A DNA stretch of 29,424 bases, from assembly GCA_903908785.1 (NCBI GenBank), contig CAIVTL010000232.1:1-29424 (forward strand), in the 5' to 3' direction. Shown piece by piece: positions 1 to 6,232 of this stretch. Numbering within the stretch: the first letter of the stretch is position 1; every line of letters starts with the position of its first letter. The stretch is from Caldifarciminota bacterium (lineage in GTDB: Bacteria > Hydrothermota > Tepidihabitantia > Tepidihabitantales > Tepidihabitantaceae). The notes beneath the pieces are model-generated. The model searched no databases, was not told where the DNA came from, and saw only the letters and a program-made list of their open reading frames with translations. The translations under genes were made by a program, and so were the position numbers.

Positions 1-102
1 CACCTTGCCGCGTTCGAGCGTGAAGAAAGTGACGAGCTTGGATGACTCGTGGTAATCCTGGACGCGGAGGCAGATGGCCTCGGACCTAACGATTCGGCGC
101 AT
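1..102 (-). CDS. recO: DNA repair protein RecO, N-terminal fragment (runs off window)
   Basis: The complement reads from an ATG at 102 to the window edge, 34 codons without a stop. The visible residues fit the RecO N-terminal OB-fold signature: I-V-R-S-E-A-I-C-L-R, then Y-H-E-S-S-K-L-V-T-F-F-T and E-R-G-K-V, matching the family pattern of a basic start, 'EAIVLR', 'Y.ES.kivtlfT' and 'GK'. RecO works with RecF and RecR to load RecA on SSB-coated single-stranded DNA. It lies downstream of ybeY and CorC-type genes on the same strand, a common neighbourhood for recO. No clear Shine-Dalgarno is seen; the bases just upstream belong to an inverted 8-bp repeat. Only about one seventh of the protein is present, so the call rests on this N-terminus. 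Confidence 0.75.
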   Translation of the reverse strand, partial: MRRIVRSEAICLRVQDYHESSKLVTFFTLERGKV

Positions 103-109
103 GGGAGAG

Positions 110-182
110 GTGGTCTAGTGGTCCAGTGGTCGAGTGGTCGAGTGCAGGTTCCGTCACTTGGGCACTAGACCACTTGACCACT
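110..182. repeat. Inverted pair of 8-bp tandem arrays (AGTGGTCY type)
   Basis: The left arm (110-144) is four to five copies of GTGGTCNA. The right arm (155-182) is the same unit on the other strand (CACTAGAC, CACTTGAC). About ten bases separate them, so the transcript could fold into a long hairpin. It fills the gap between the CNNM gene stop and the recO start. Confidence 0.8.
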
Positions 183-187
183 CTTCT

Positions 188-1132
188 TCATCCTTCGCTG
201 CGGATTTCGCCCACTAGCTCTTCCAGCAGGTCTTCGAGCGAGACGATGCCGATGACCTGGTGGTTTCCGTTCTCGACGACCGCGAGGTGCTCGCCGCGGC
301 GCTGCATCAGGCGCAGGACTTCCATCGCGCGGTCGTTTTCGCTGACCCGCGGCATCTTGCGAATGCGCCAGGCCGGGGCTGAGAGCAGGTCCTTGGCCAC
401 GATGACGCCGGTAATGTTTGTGAGGTCGCCCTGGAAGACCGGGATGCGCGAGAAGCCGTGCTGGTTGATGACCGCGAGCACGTCGTTCAAACCGGCGTTG
501 TGGGGCACAGCTTTGACCTGCGCCAGCGGGATGCGGACTTCCGCAACCTTCATGGCCGAGAAGCGGAAGAGCCGGGTGACCAGGTTGGTGACGAGCCGGG
601 CCGAGCCGGATTCGGCGTCGCGCTTCTGCAGAGCGGCGAGGAAGTCCTGCCGGGTGAGCGTGAAACGCGGACCGGCGCCGGCGACCGGGGCGGCGAGGAG
701 GCGGGCGACGCCGGAGAGGACGAAGACCGCAGGCGCGAACACGACGCGGCTGATGGACAACGGAAGCACGGTTTGCCGGAGCCAGCGGTCGGGAAACGCC
801 TGGGCAATCGCTTTGGGCACGTACTCGCCGAGGATGATGGTGAGGACGATGACAATGACGACGGCGGCCGTGGCTGAGGCCGGTCCGTAGTGCGCCTCGA
901 AGAAGTGCGAGAAGAGTTCGGTGGCGAAGACGACGCAGAGATTGGTGCCGACCAGCGTGACGACGACCGTTGTTTCGCGCCGGTCGAGAAGCTGGAGCGC
1001 CGACTTCGCGCCGGTGACATTGCGGCTTGCCCAGTTGGTCAGGCGAATCCAGTTGGCGCGGTAGACCGCGGTCTCGGAACCGGCAAAGAAGCCGGTGACG
1101 AGGATCAGGAAGAAGCCTACCAGGAGGTCCAT
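188..1132 (-). CDS. CNNM/DUF21 membrane protein with CBS pair, no CorC domain
   Basis: A 314-residue protein. Residues 1 to about 170 form the DUF21/CNNM transmembrane region: an N-terminal hydrophobic helix, the family motif G-F-F-A-G-S-E-T-A near residue 15, and a second membrane block with I-L-G-E-Y-V-P-K. About residues 185-310 form a CBS pair, including G-F-S-R-I-P-V-F and I-V-S-L-E-D-L-L-E-E-L-V-G-E-I. The protein ends right after the second CBS motif, so the CorC_HlyC C-terminal domain of its neighbour is missing. CNNM proteins are linked to Mg2+ or other divalent cation export. ATG 1132 is preferred over an adjacent in-frame TTG at 1135. The gene sits between two inverted 8-bp repeat elements. 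Confidence 0.85.
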   Translation of the reverse strand: MDLLVGFFLILVTGFFAGSETAVYRANWIRLTNWASRNVTGAKSALQLLDRRETTVVVTLVGTNLCVVFATELFSHFFEAHYGPASATAAVVIVIVLTIILGEYVPKAIAQAFPDRWLRQTVLPLSISRVVFAPAVFVLSGVARLLAAPVAGAGPRFTLTRQDFLAALQKRDAESGSARLVTNLVTRLFRFSAMKVAEVRIPLAQVKAVPHNAGLNDVLAVINQHGFSRIPVFQGDLTNITGVIVAKDLLSAPAWRIRKMPRVSENDRAMEVLRLMQRRGEHLAVVENGNHQVIGIVSLEDLLEELVGEIRSEG

Positions 1133-1140
1133 CAACCGGT

Positions 1141-1237
1141 AGTGGTCCAGTGGTCCAGTGATCCAGTGACCAAGTGCCGGACGCAGGCGGGCCGGCTCCG
1201 GTACTCGACCACTAGACCACTAGACCACTTGACCACC
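1141..1237. repeat. Second inverted pair of 8-bp tandem arrays (AGTGGTCY type)
   Basis: The left arm (1141-1176) repeats AGTGGTCC and variants every 8 bp. The right arm (1203-1237) carries the same unit inverted (ACTAGACC). About 26 bases separate the arms. It is the same family as the element at 110-182, and the two flank the CNNM gene exactly. Confidence 0.8.
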
Positions 1238-1241
1238 ATCC

Positions 1242-2531
1242 TCACTTCTTCCGTATGAGCACCTTCTCGAGCTTGGGGCCGGCGGTTTCTTTCACCGTGA
1301 TTTCAAGGTTGCGGTGGGTGATGGTGTCACCTTCGGTGGGGAGCCGGCCGAGTTTGTCCTGAACAAAGGCGGACAGTCGTTCGTGCCCGAGCCCGGTGAA
1401 CGCGCGGCGGAACAGCCGGTTGAGCGTGGCCAGGTCAATCTCGCCGTCAACCAGGTAGCTGTGTTCGTCGAGTTTGGAGTAAGGCAATTCCTCGGCCACG
1501 TCGTGCTCGTCAACAATCTCACCGAACACGGCTTCGAGCAGGTCCTCAAGCGTGACCAGTCCGGATGTCTGGCCGAACTCATCCACCACGACCGCGATGT
1601 GTGAGCCTTTGCGGCGGAGCTCGTCGAGCAGCGGGGGCAGATGCTTGACTTCCGGCACGAAGAAAGCCGGCCGGCACAGGGAGCAGACCGGCGCATTCGC
1701 GTCGGGGGCGCCGAGCAGGTCCTTGGCGTAAACGGTGCCGCTGACATGGTCAATCGTGTCGCGGTAGACCGGGACCCGGGAGAATCCGGCATTGCGACAC
1801 GCGGCAATCGTCTCACGCACGGTCATGCTGTCGGGAACGGCGACAATGTCTATTCGCGGGGTCATCACTTCGGACACGGTTCGTTGCTCCAGCCCGACAA
1901 GGTTGGCCAGGATTTCTTCCTCGGACCCGAATATCACTCCGCGCTGCTTGCCGACCTCTATCATGGTGTGGAGTTCGTCGTCGGACAGTTCCGCCGGTTC
2001 GTGTTGCTTTGGGGTCAGGCGGCGGCTGACCTTCATTAGCAGCGTCGTGAAGGGCAGCAGCACCAGCCGTGCTGCCTGGACCGGACCGGCGATGAGCGGC
2101 GCGAAGTAGCCGGGGTTGCGGTTGGCCAGCACTTTGGGCGTGACTTCACCGAAGATGAGCAGGACGACCGTCATCACGATGCCGCCGGCGCCGAGCAGCA
2201 GGGCTTCGCTCGCGCCGCTGCGCCGGGCCAGCACGAGGAGTGCGAGGGTGAAGATGCTGGAGGAAGCGGTGTTGACAACCAGGTTGCCGAGCAGAAGCGT
2301 GCCGAGCAGGCGGCCGGGGTCGGAGAGCAGGCTGTCGATGCGGCGGGATGCGCGCGAGCGGCTGGTCTTCAGCTCTTCGCGCTTGCCCGGGGTGAGCGAG
2401 AAGAGCGCGGTCTCCGAGCCGGAGAAGAAGGCGGAGCCGGCGAGGAGGAGGATGATGGCGGCAATGTACAGTAGCACTGTTAGCGGGAGGAGTTTGCAGT
2501 TTGCAGTTTGCAGTTTGCAGTCAATGTCCAA
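1242..2531 (-). CDS. HlyC/CorC-type CNNM transporter (DUF21 + CBS pair + CorC_HlyC)
   Basis: Up to 429 residues with the full three-part architecture. The DUF21/CNNM membrane domain covers about residues 20-190 (F-F-S-G-S-E-T-A-L near 35, I-F-G-E-V-T-P-K near 125). The CBS pair covers about 205-335 (M-T-P-R-I-D, S-R-V-P-V-Y-R, G-L-V-T-L-E-D-L-L-E-A-V-F-G-E-I). The CorC_HlyC domain fills the end (S-Y-L-V-D-G-E-I-D-L, L-G-R-L-P-T-E-G-D). The likely role is divalent cation (Mg2+/Co2+) homeostasis. The start is uncertain. The TTG at 2531 puts a heptamer repeat (2492-2521) into the coding N-terminus; an in-frame GTG at 2477 would exclude it. Neither has a convincing Shine-Dalgarno. It is a paralogue of the shorter CNNM protein downstream. 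Confidence 0.88.
   Translation of the reverse strand: MDIDCKLQTANCKLLPLTVLLYIAAIILLLAGSAFFSGSETALFSLTPGKREELKTSRSRASRRIDSLLSDPGRLLGTLLLGNLVVNTASSSIFTLALLVLARRSGASEALLLGAGGIVMTVVLLIFGEVTPKVLANRNPGYFAPLIAGPVQAARLVLLPFTTLLMKVSRRLTPKQHEPAELSDDELHTMIEVGKQRGVIFGSEEEILANLVGLEQRTVSEVMTPRIDIVAVPDSMTVRETIAACRNAGFSRVPVYRDTIDHVSGTVYAKDLLGAPDANAPVCSLCRPAFFVPEVKHLPPLLDELRRKGSHIAVVVDEFGQTSGLVTLEDLLEAVFGEIVDEHDVAEELPYSKLDEHSYLVDGEIDLATLNRLFRRAFTGLGHERLSAFVQDKLGRLPTEGDTITHRNLEITVKETAGPKLEKVLIRKK
2492..2521. repeat. Heptamer array (GTTTGCA x4)
   Basis: Four exact copies of GTTTGCA plus two bases. It overlaps the annotated N-terminus of the CorC-type gene and blurs the choice of start. Confidence 0.9.
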
Positions 2532-2578
2532 CTGAGGGGACGCCCGAAGGAGCGTTGGTCATTGGGCTTTGGGTGTTG

Positions 2579-2613
2579 ACTGGTCACTGGTAACTGGAAA
2601 CTGGTTACTTGTC
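2579..2613. repeat. Heptamer array (ACTGGTN x5) at the ybeY stop
   Basis: The units ACTGGTC, ACTGGTA, ACTGGAA, ACTGGTT and ACTTGTC follow each other every 7 bp. On the minus strand this array contains the stop codon of ybeY (TAA at 2607-2605). Confidence 0.8.
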
Positions 2614-3009
2614 CCTCGGTAGGTACCTGCGGTAGTACGGTTCCATCTGCCGGTGTGTGAGCCCGAGCAAGTGCAACAGGCCGTGCAGGACGTAGCGGCG
2701 GAGTTCGGATTCGTAGGTGACGCCATACTCGCGCGCCTGGGCTCGCGCCCGGCCGCGGGATATGTAGACCTCGCCGAGCAGGCGCGGCTCGCCGGGCAGT
2801 TGCGGTTCGTCGTCGTTGAAAGAGATGACGTCGGTCGGCCGGTCGCGGTGCAGGAAGCGTCGGTTCAGTTCCTGTATCGTTTGGTCGCTGACGAAGATGA
2901 GGTTAACGACGGATGCCGCCGGCTTGAAGTCACGCGCTACGCGGCGGCAGAGGTCTTGGGTGTCGGCACGCAGGCGTCGGTCCTGCGTGCCGTAGATTTC
3001 AGGGCGCAT
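2605..3009 (-). CDS. ybeY: Endoribonuclease YbeY (rRNA maturation factor)
   Basis: From the ATG at 3009 the product is 134 residues, slightly short for the family. The zinc-binding signature H-G-L-L-H-L-L-G-L-T-H (about residues 109-119) matches the H-x3-H-x5-H metal site of YbeY. Upstream are the family motifs L-N-x2-F-L-H-R-D-R-P-T-D-V-I-S-F and L-G-E-V-Y-I-S. YbeY is a single-strand RNase for 16S rRNA 3'-end maturation and ribosome quality control. The ATG overlaps the last codons of the phoH-like gene (its TGA is at 3001-2999), the usual coupled phoH-ybeY order. An upstream in-frame ATG at 3030 is possible but lies further inside phoH. The stop codon falls in a heptamer repeat. Confidence 0.92.
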   Translation of the reverse strand: MRPEIYGTQDRRLRADTQDLCRRVARDFKPAASVVNLIFVSDQTIQELNRRFLHRDRPTDVISFNDDEPQLPGEPRLLGEVYISRGRARAQAREYGVTYESELRRYVLHGLLHLLGLTHRQMEPYYRRYLPRDK

Positions 3010-3973
3010 CAGGGGCCGGGCGATTCTCATACGCCCGGATGATGCGCGAGACGAGTGGCGGCCGAACCACGTCGGCATCGGTGAGATGGACGATGCTGAT
3101 TCCGGTCACGCCGTTCAACTTCTCGACCGCTTCGATCAGGCCGGAGGTGCTGTTAGCGGCAAGGTCAATCTGGGTGATGTCGCCGGTGACAATTGCCTTG
3201 GAGTTCCAGCCGAGCCGGGTAAGGAACATCCGCATCTGGGTCGAAGTCGTATTCTGCGCTTCGTCGAGGATGATGTAGGCGTCGGAAAGGGTCCGGCCGC
3301 GCATGAACGCGAGGGGCGCGACTTCGATGACCTCCTCTTCAATCAGGCGCTGGACGCGCTCCATCGGCATCATGTCGAACAAGGCGTCGTAGAGCGGGCG
3401 CAGATAGGGGTCGACCTTCTCCTTGAAGGTCCCGGGCAGATAGCCAAGCGATTCGCCGGCTTCGACCGCGGGACGGGTCAGGACTATCCGGCTGGAGTGG
3501 CCGGCCACGAGCGACTCGAGCGCGGCCGCGACCGCGAGATAGGTCTTGCCGGTGCCGGCCGGACCAACCGCCAGGATGATGTCGTTGCGCTGCATCGCCT
3601 GCAGGTAGGCGCGCTGGTTGCGCGTCTTGGCAAAGATGGCCTTGCGCGGAGTGCGGATGGCCAGCACTTCCGGCTCGCCTTCGCCGGCGCCGGGCTGGCG
3701 GCTGCGGCGGAGCCGGTCCACTTCGGCGTTAATCATCTCCGGGCTCAGAGGTTCGCCGAGGCGGACCCGCGCAAGCAACCGGTCGAGCAGTCCCATCAGT
3801 TCCGGTTCTTCCGTCTTGGGGCCGGAGAGCATGATGCGGCCGTCGCGCACCACAATCGCGGTCCGGTAGTGCTTGGAAAGGGTCGTCAGGTTCACGTCGG
3901 CCGGGCCCAGCAGGGCGAGCGGGTCAATGTCCTCGACCGAAATCGAATGGCTGCAGCTATTGTCCTGCTTCAT
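2999..3973 (-). CDS. phoH: PhoH-like ATPase (YbeZ family)
   Basis: 324 residues, typical of the PhoH/YbeZ family. The Walker A motif G-P-A-G-T-G-K-T is near residues 136-143 and Walker B D-E-A-Q-N near 237, with R-T-L-S-D-A-Y-I-I-L just before it. The sequence Q-x-R-M-F-L-T-R-L-G, and then V-T-G-D-I-T-Q-I-D-L, completes the family core. The first 100 residues look like the KH-like/PhoH N-terminal region. PhoH-like proteins are cytoplasmic NTPases thought to act with YbeY in RNA metabolism. The gene starts at ATG 3973 with GGAG about six bases upstream and overlaps ybeY by 11 bp. A strong promoter lies just upstream. Confidence 0.93.
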   Translation of the reverse strand: MKQDNSCSHSISVEDIDPLALLGPADVNLTTLSKHYRTAIVVRDGRIMLSGPKTEEPELMGLLDRLLARVRLGEPLSPEMINAEVDRLRRSRQPGAGEGEPEVLAIRTPRKAIFAKTRNQRAYLQAMQRNDIILAVGPAGTGKTYLAVAAALESLVAGHSSRIVLTRPAVEAGESLGYLPGTFKEKVDPYLRPLYDALFDMMPMERVQRLIEEEVIEVAPLAFMRGRTLSDAYIILDEAQNTTSTQMRMFLTRLGWNSKAIVTGDITQIDLAANSTSGLIEAVEKLNGVTGISIVHLTDADVVRPPLVSRIIRAYENRPAPDAP

Positions 3974-4018
3974 GAATCTCCGTTCGGGGTCTTGATGGTG
4001 TTATCCAACTGGCAGGCT

Positions 4019-4047
4019 ATTGTAGGTGCACACTCCGGCACAGTCAA
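4019..4047 (-). promoter_or_regulatory. Sigma70-like promoter for phoH-ybeY-corC cluster
   Basis: On the minus strand TTGACT (4047-4042) is followed after 17 bp by TACAAT (4024-4019), five of six matches in each box. Transcription would start near 4012, leaving a leader of about 39 nt before the phoH ATG at 3973. Confidence 0.65.
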
Positions 4048-4106
4048 GGAAGCAGCCCGGAGACCGGAGAGGACTATCCGCAGATTACGCAGATTCAGGT
4101 TTCCAG

Positions 4107-4141
4107 ATTTGGGGTTTGGGATTTGGGGTTTGGGGTTTCCC
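4107..4141. repeat. Heptamer array (RTTTGGG x5)
   Basis: The units ATTTGGG, GTTTGGG, ATTTGGG, GTTTGGG and GTTTCCC follow every 7 bp in the divergent region between phoH and tag. A small inverted repeat CCCGC/GCGGG follows. Confidence 0.85.
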
Positions 4142-4164
4142 GCTCCTTGCGGGTTATGCGCGGC

Positions 4165-4193
4165 TTGACCTTGGGCCGGGTTTGCGGTAACTT
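4165..4193 (+). promoter_or_regulatory. Possible promoter for tag, near-leaderless
   Basis: TTGACC (4165-4170), a 17-bp spacer and TAACTT (4188-4193). The -35 matches five of six and the -10 only three of six. The ATG at 4203 is nine bases after the -10, so the mRNA would have almost no leader. Confidence 0.4.
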
Positions 4194-4202
4194 GCCAGCA
4201 TC

Positions 4203-4823
4203 ATGTCTACAGGAACCAGAGCCGCGAAACGGGTCCGGCGCTGCCCGTGGCCCGAGGGCAACGAGCAGATGCTCCGCTACCACGACACCGAATGGGGCGT
4301 ACCGCTGCACAACGACCGGAAGCTGTTTGAGTTCCTTGTGCTGGATGCGTTCCAAGCGGGCCTGAGCTGGGCGATTGTGTTGAAGAAGCGCGAGGGGTTC
4401 AGGAAGGCGTTCGACAACTTCGACCCGCGCAAGGTGGCGAAGTACGATAGCCGGAAGGTGAAGGTGTTGCTGGCCGATGTCGGTATCATCCGCAACCGGA
4501 TGAAGATTGAGGCCACGATTGCCAACGCTCGGGCGTTCCTCCTTGTTAAGAATGAGTTCGGCAGCTTCGACCGCTACATCTGGCAGTTCACCGGCGGCAA
4601 GACCAAGCGAAATCGGTGGCGTTCGCTCAGCCAGCTACCCGCGCGCAGCGCAGAATCAGATGCCATGAGCCGAGACCTCAAAGAACGCGGCTTCCGCTTC
4701 GTCGGTTCAACCATCTGCTACGCATTCATGCAGGCGGCGGGCATGGTGAATGACCATCTGGTTGGTTGCTTCCGTCATGCAGAAGTACAGGGAGCAGGGA
4801 GCAAGAGAGGAGGGAGGAGATGA
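4203..4823 (+). CDS. tag: DNA-3-methyladenine glycosylase I
   Basis: A 206-residue protein with the whole Tag signature: R-C-P-W (Cys14), Y-H-D-T-E-W-G-V-P (His27), L-S-W-A-I-V-L-K-K-R-x-G-F-R-x-A-F-D-N-F-D, and F-V-G-S-T-I-C-Y-A-F-M-Q-A-x-G-M-V-N-D-H followed by C-F-R (His185, Cys189). Cys14, His27, His185 and Cys189 correspond to the structural zinc site of Tag. The enzyme removes 3-methyladenine from alkylated DNA by a helix-hairpin-helix-related mechanism. The last dozen residues (Q-G-A-G-S-K-R-G-G-R-R) and the stop codon are encoded by the heptamer array that forms the left arm of the following element, so the native C-terminus was probably changed by that insertion. Confidence 0.95.
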   Translation: MSTGTRAAKRVRRCPWPEGNEQMLRYHDTEWGVPLHNDRKLFEFLVLDAFQAGLSWAIVLKKREGFRKAFDNFDPRKVAKYDSRKVKVLLADVGIIRNRMKIEATIANARAFLLVKNEFGSFDRYIWQFTGGKTKRNRWRSLSQLPARSAESDAMSRDLKERGFRFVGSTICYAFMQAAGMVNDHLVGCFRHAEVQGAGSKRGGRR

Positions 4824-4825
4824 GA
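4791..4825. repeat. Left heptamer arm of the four-helix-bundle gene element
   Basis: Purine-rich 7-bp units (GGAGCAG, GGAGCAA, GAGAGGA, GGGAGGA, GATGAGA). The 16-mer AGAGAGGAGGGAGGAG at 4804-4819 is repeated exactly, inverted, at 5194-5209. The arm carries the tag stop codon and the Shine-Dalgarno of the next gene. Confidence 0.85.
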
Positions 4826-4826
4826 A

Positions 4827-5192
4827 ATGAATGAGAAGCCGCACCGCCGGCTTACTGTGTGGATGAAGGCAGTGGATTTCGTTATTCAGGTACACGGGGT
4901 CACCGCGCGCTTCCCGGCCGCCGAGAAGTTCGGGCTGGTATCACAGATGCGGCGGGCTGCCTTGTCCATACCCAGCAACATTGCGGAAGGCGCAGCGAGA
5001 AAGGGGCGCAAGGAGTATGTGCGCTTCCTGTACATCGCACGGGGGTCGCTCAGCGAACTCGACACCCAGGTCGAAGTCGCGGCCCGGTTGCGGTACCTCT
5101 CGCCGAAGACTGCCGGCGAACTCCAGAGCGGACTGGATGAACTGAGTCGGATGTTAAACGGTCTCATAGGAGCGTTGTCGCGCGATGACTGA
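4827..5192 (+). CDS. Four-helix bundle protein (23S rRNA intervening-sequence protein, S23/IVP family)
   Basis: A 121-residue protein with the family hallmarks: an N-terminal V-W-M-K-A-V-D-F-V segment, the near-invariant S-I-P-S-N-I-A-E-G core at about residues 48-56, then R-K-G-R-K-E-Y-V-R-F-L-Y-I-A-R-G-S-L-S-E-L-D-T-Q. Proteins of this family were first found inside insertions in 23S rRNA genes and form pentameric four-helix bundles. Avd of diversity-generating retroelements is a relative. Here the gene is not in an rRNA operon but between tag and an MBL hydrolase, bracketed by inverted heptamer arrays ending seven bases before its ATG and starting at its stop. Its Shine-Dalgarno (GGGAGGAGA) lies in the left arm. 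Molecular function is unknown. Confidence 0.88.
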   Translation: MNEKPHRRLTVWMKAVDFVIQVHGVTARFPAAEKFGLVSQMRRAALSIPSNIAEGAARKGRKEYVRFLYIARGSLSELDTQVEVAARLRYLSPKTAGELQSGLDELSRMLNGLIGALSRDD

Positions 5193-6054
5193 ACTCCTCC
5201 CTCCTCTCTCCTCCCTTACTCTCTTTCCGAGCCGCTCCATGTCCTACAACGCCGGCGTCTTCATCCGCGACCGGCAGGCCGTCCTCGTTGACCCGGGCCT
5301 GTTCCCAGACGAGGTGGACCGAATAAGGGCTCACATCTATGCTCAAGCGGCAGCGCCGACGCGAATCGTGCTGACGCACAGCCACTGGGACCATGTGCTC
5401 GGGCCGGAGTACTTCCCGGGCGTGCCGGTGGTCCAGCAGCAGGAGAGCGTCGCGGTGCTGGCCGAGTTCGGGATACACATCGAGCACCAGGTGACAGAAT
5501 GGGAGCGGCAGTCTCGCGTCCCGCGCGACATGCCGTTCCTGATGCCACAGCCGGACGAGACGTTTACCGACCGGCTCAAAATCGCGCTCGGCGACAAGAC
5601 CATTGAGCTGCTCCACGCGCCGGGCCACGCGCCCGAGCAACTGGTCGTCTATGACCGGGCCGAGGCGACTCTCTGGGCCGCGGATATGCTGAGCGACATC
5701 GAGATTCCATTCGTGATGCACAGCCTGCGGGCGTACCGCCAGACACTGGAACGGCTGGCGCAGCTCGACGTCAGTGTACTTGTGCCCGGTCACGGCCGAC
5801 CGGCGGCGAGCTGTGCCGATGTCCGCGCCCGGTTCGACGCAGACCGGGCCTACCTTGCCGAACTGCAGCACCGGGTTGAGGCGGCGCTGGCAGCGGGGCA
5901 GGGCGCGGCGGAGACCGTTGCCGCATGCGCGGGGATGAACTACTCCAACCGCGACCAGAATGAAGGCCCGCATCGGCTGAACGTCGAGACCGCCTTCATC
6001 GAACTTGGCGGGACGGCCGAGCCAGGGCACGCAGGCTGGAACCGGTTCCAGTAG
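5185..6054 (+). CDS. MBL-fold metallo-hydrolase
   Basis: A 289-residue metallo-beta-lactamase-fold protein. The metal motif T-H-S-H-W-D-H is near residues 64-70, the later ligands lie in A-P-G-H-A-P-E-Q (about 150) and A-A-D-M-L (about 169), and V-P-G-H-G-R is near 200. This is the glyoxalase II-like group of hydrolases; the substrate cannot be told from sequence. The ATG at 5185 overlaps the stop of the upstream gene, but residues 3-14 (E-L-L-P-P-L-S-S-L-T-L-F) are translated from the right heptamer arm. The internal ATG at 5239 (M-S-Y-N-A-G-V-F) may be the ancestral start, since the fold's first strands begin there. Confidence 0.88.
   Translation: MTELLPPLSSLTLFPSRSMSYNAGVFIRDRQAVLVDPGLFPDEVDRIRAHIYAQAAAPTRIVLTHSHWDHVLGPEYFPGVPVVQQQESVAVLAEFGIHIEHQVTEWERQSRVPRDMPFLMPQPDETFTDRLKIALGDKTIELLHAPGHAPEQLVVYDRAEATLWAADMLSDIEIPFVMHSLRAYRQTLERLAQLDVSVLVPGHGRPAASCADVRARFDADRAYLAELQHRVEAALAAGQGAAETVAACAGMNYSNRDQNEGPHRLNVETAFIELGGTAEPGHAGWNRFQ
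5191..5225. repeat. Right heptamer arm of the four-helix-bundle gene element
   Basis: Pyrimidine-rich 7-bp units (GAACTCC, TCCCTCC, TCTCTCC, TCCCTTA, CTCTCTT), inverted relative to 4791-4825. They share a 16-bp perfect inverted match, 5194-5209 against 4804-4819. Confidence 0.85.
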
Positions 6055-6094
6055 AAGGCCGAGCCGACATGGACGCTACGAAGCGGAAAGAGTG

Positions 6095-6210
6095 AACCAC
6101 AGATGAACGCAGATGGACACAGATTGATTGCCGGATCGAAGACCGTCAGTCTTCCGGCAGAGCCCGGAGACAAGTCCTCTATCTGTGTTAATCGGTGTGC
6201 ATCTGTGGTT
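6095..6210. repeat. Inverted repeat of CACAGATG type upstream of the DUF554 gene
   Basis: The left arm (6095-6124) begins AACCACAGATG and ends ACACAGAT. The right arm (6181-6210) is its imperfect inverse, ending CATCTGTGGTT. The 56-bp centre holds a further imperfect hairpin (GCCGGA... and ...TTCCGGC). It is similar in design to the 8-bp inverted elements but unrelated in sequence. Confidence 0.75.
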
Positions 6211-6232
6211 TCTCATACCGGGATTCGGGCAA

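Noticed and set aside
3086..4168. Plus-strand 360-codon frame across phoH
   Set aside because: It lies antisense to the clear PhoH-like ATPase with Walker motifs; its product has no recognisable pattern.
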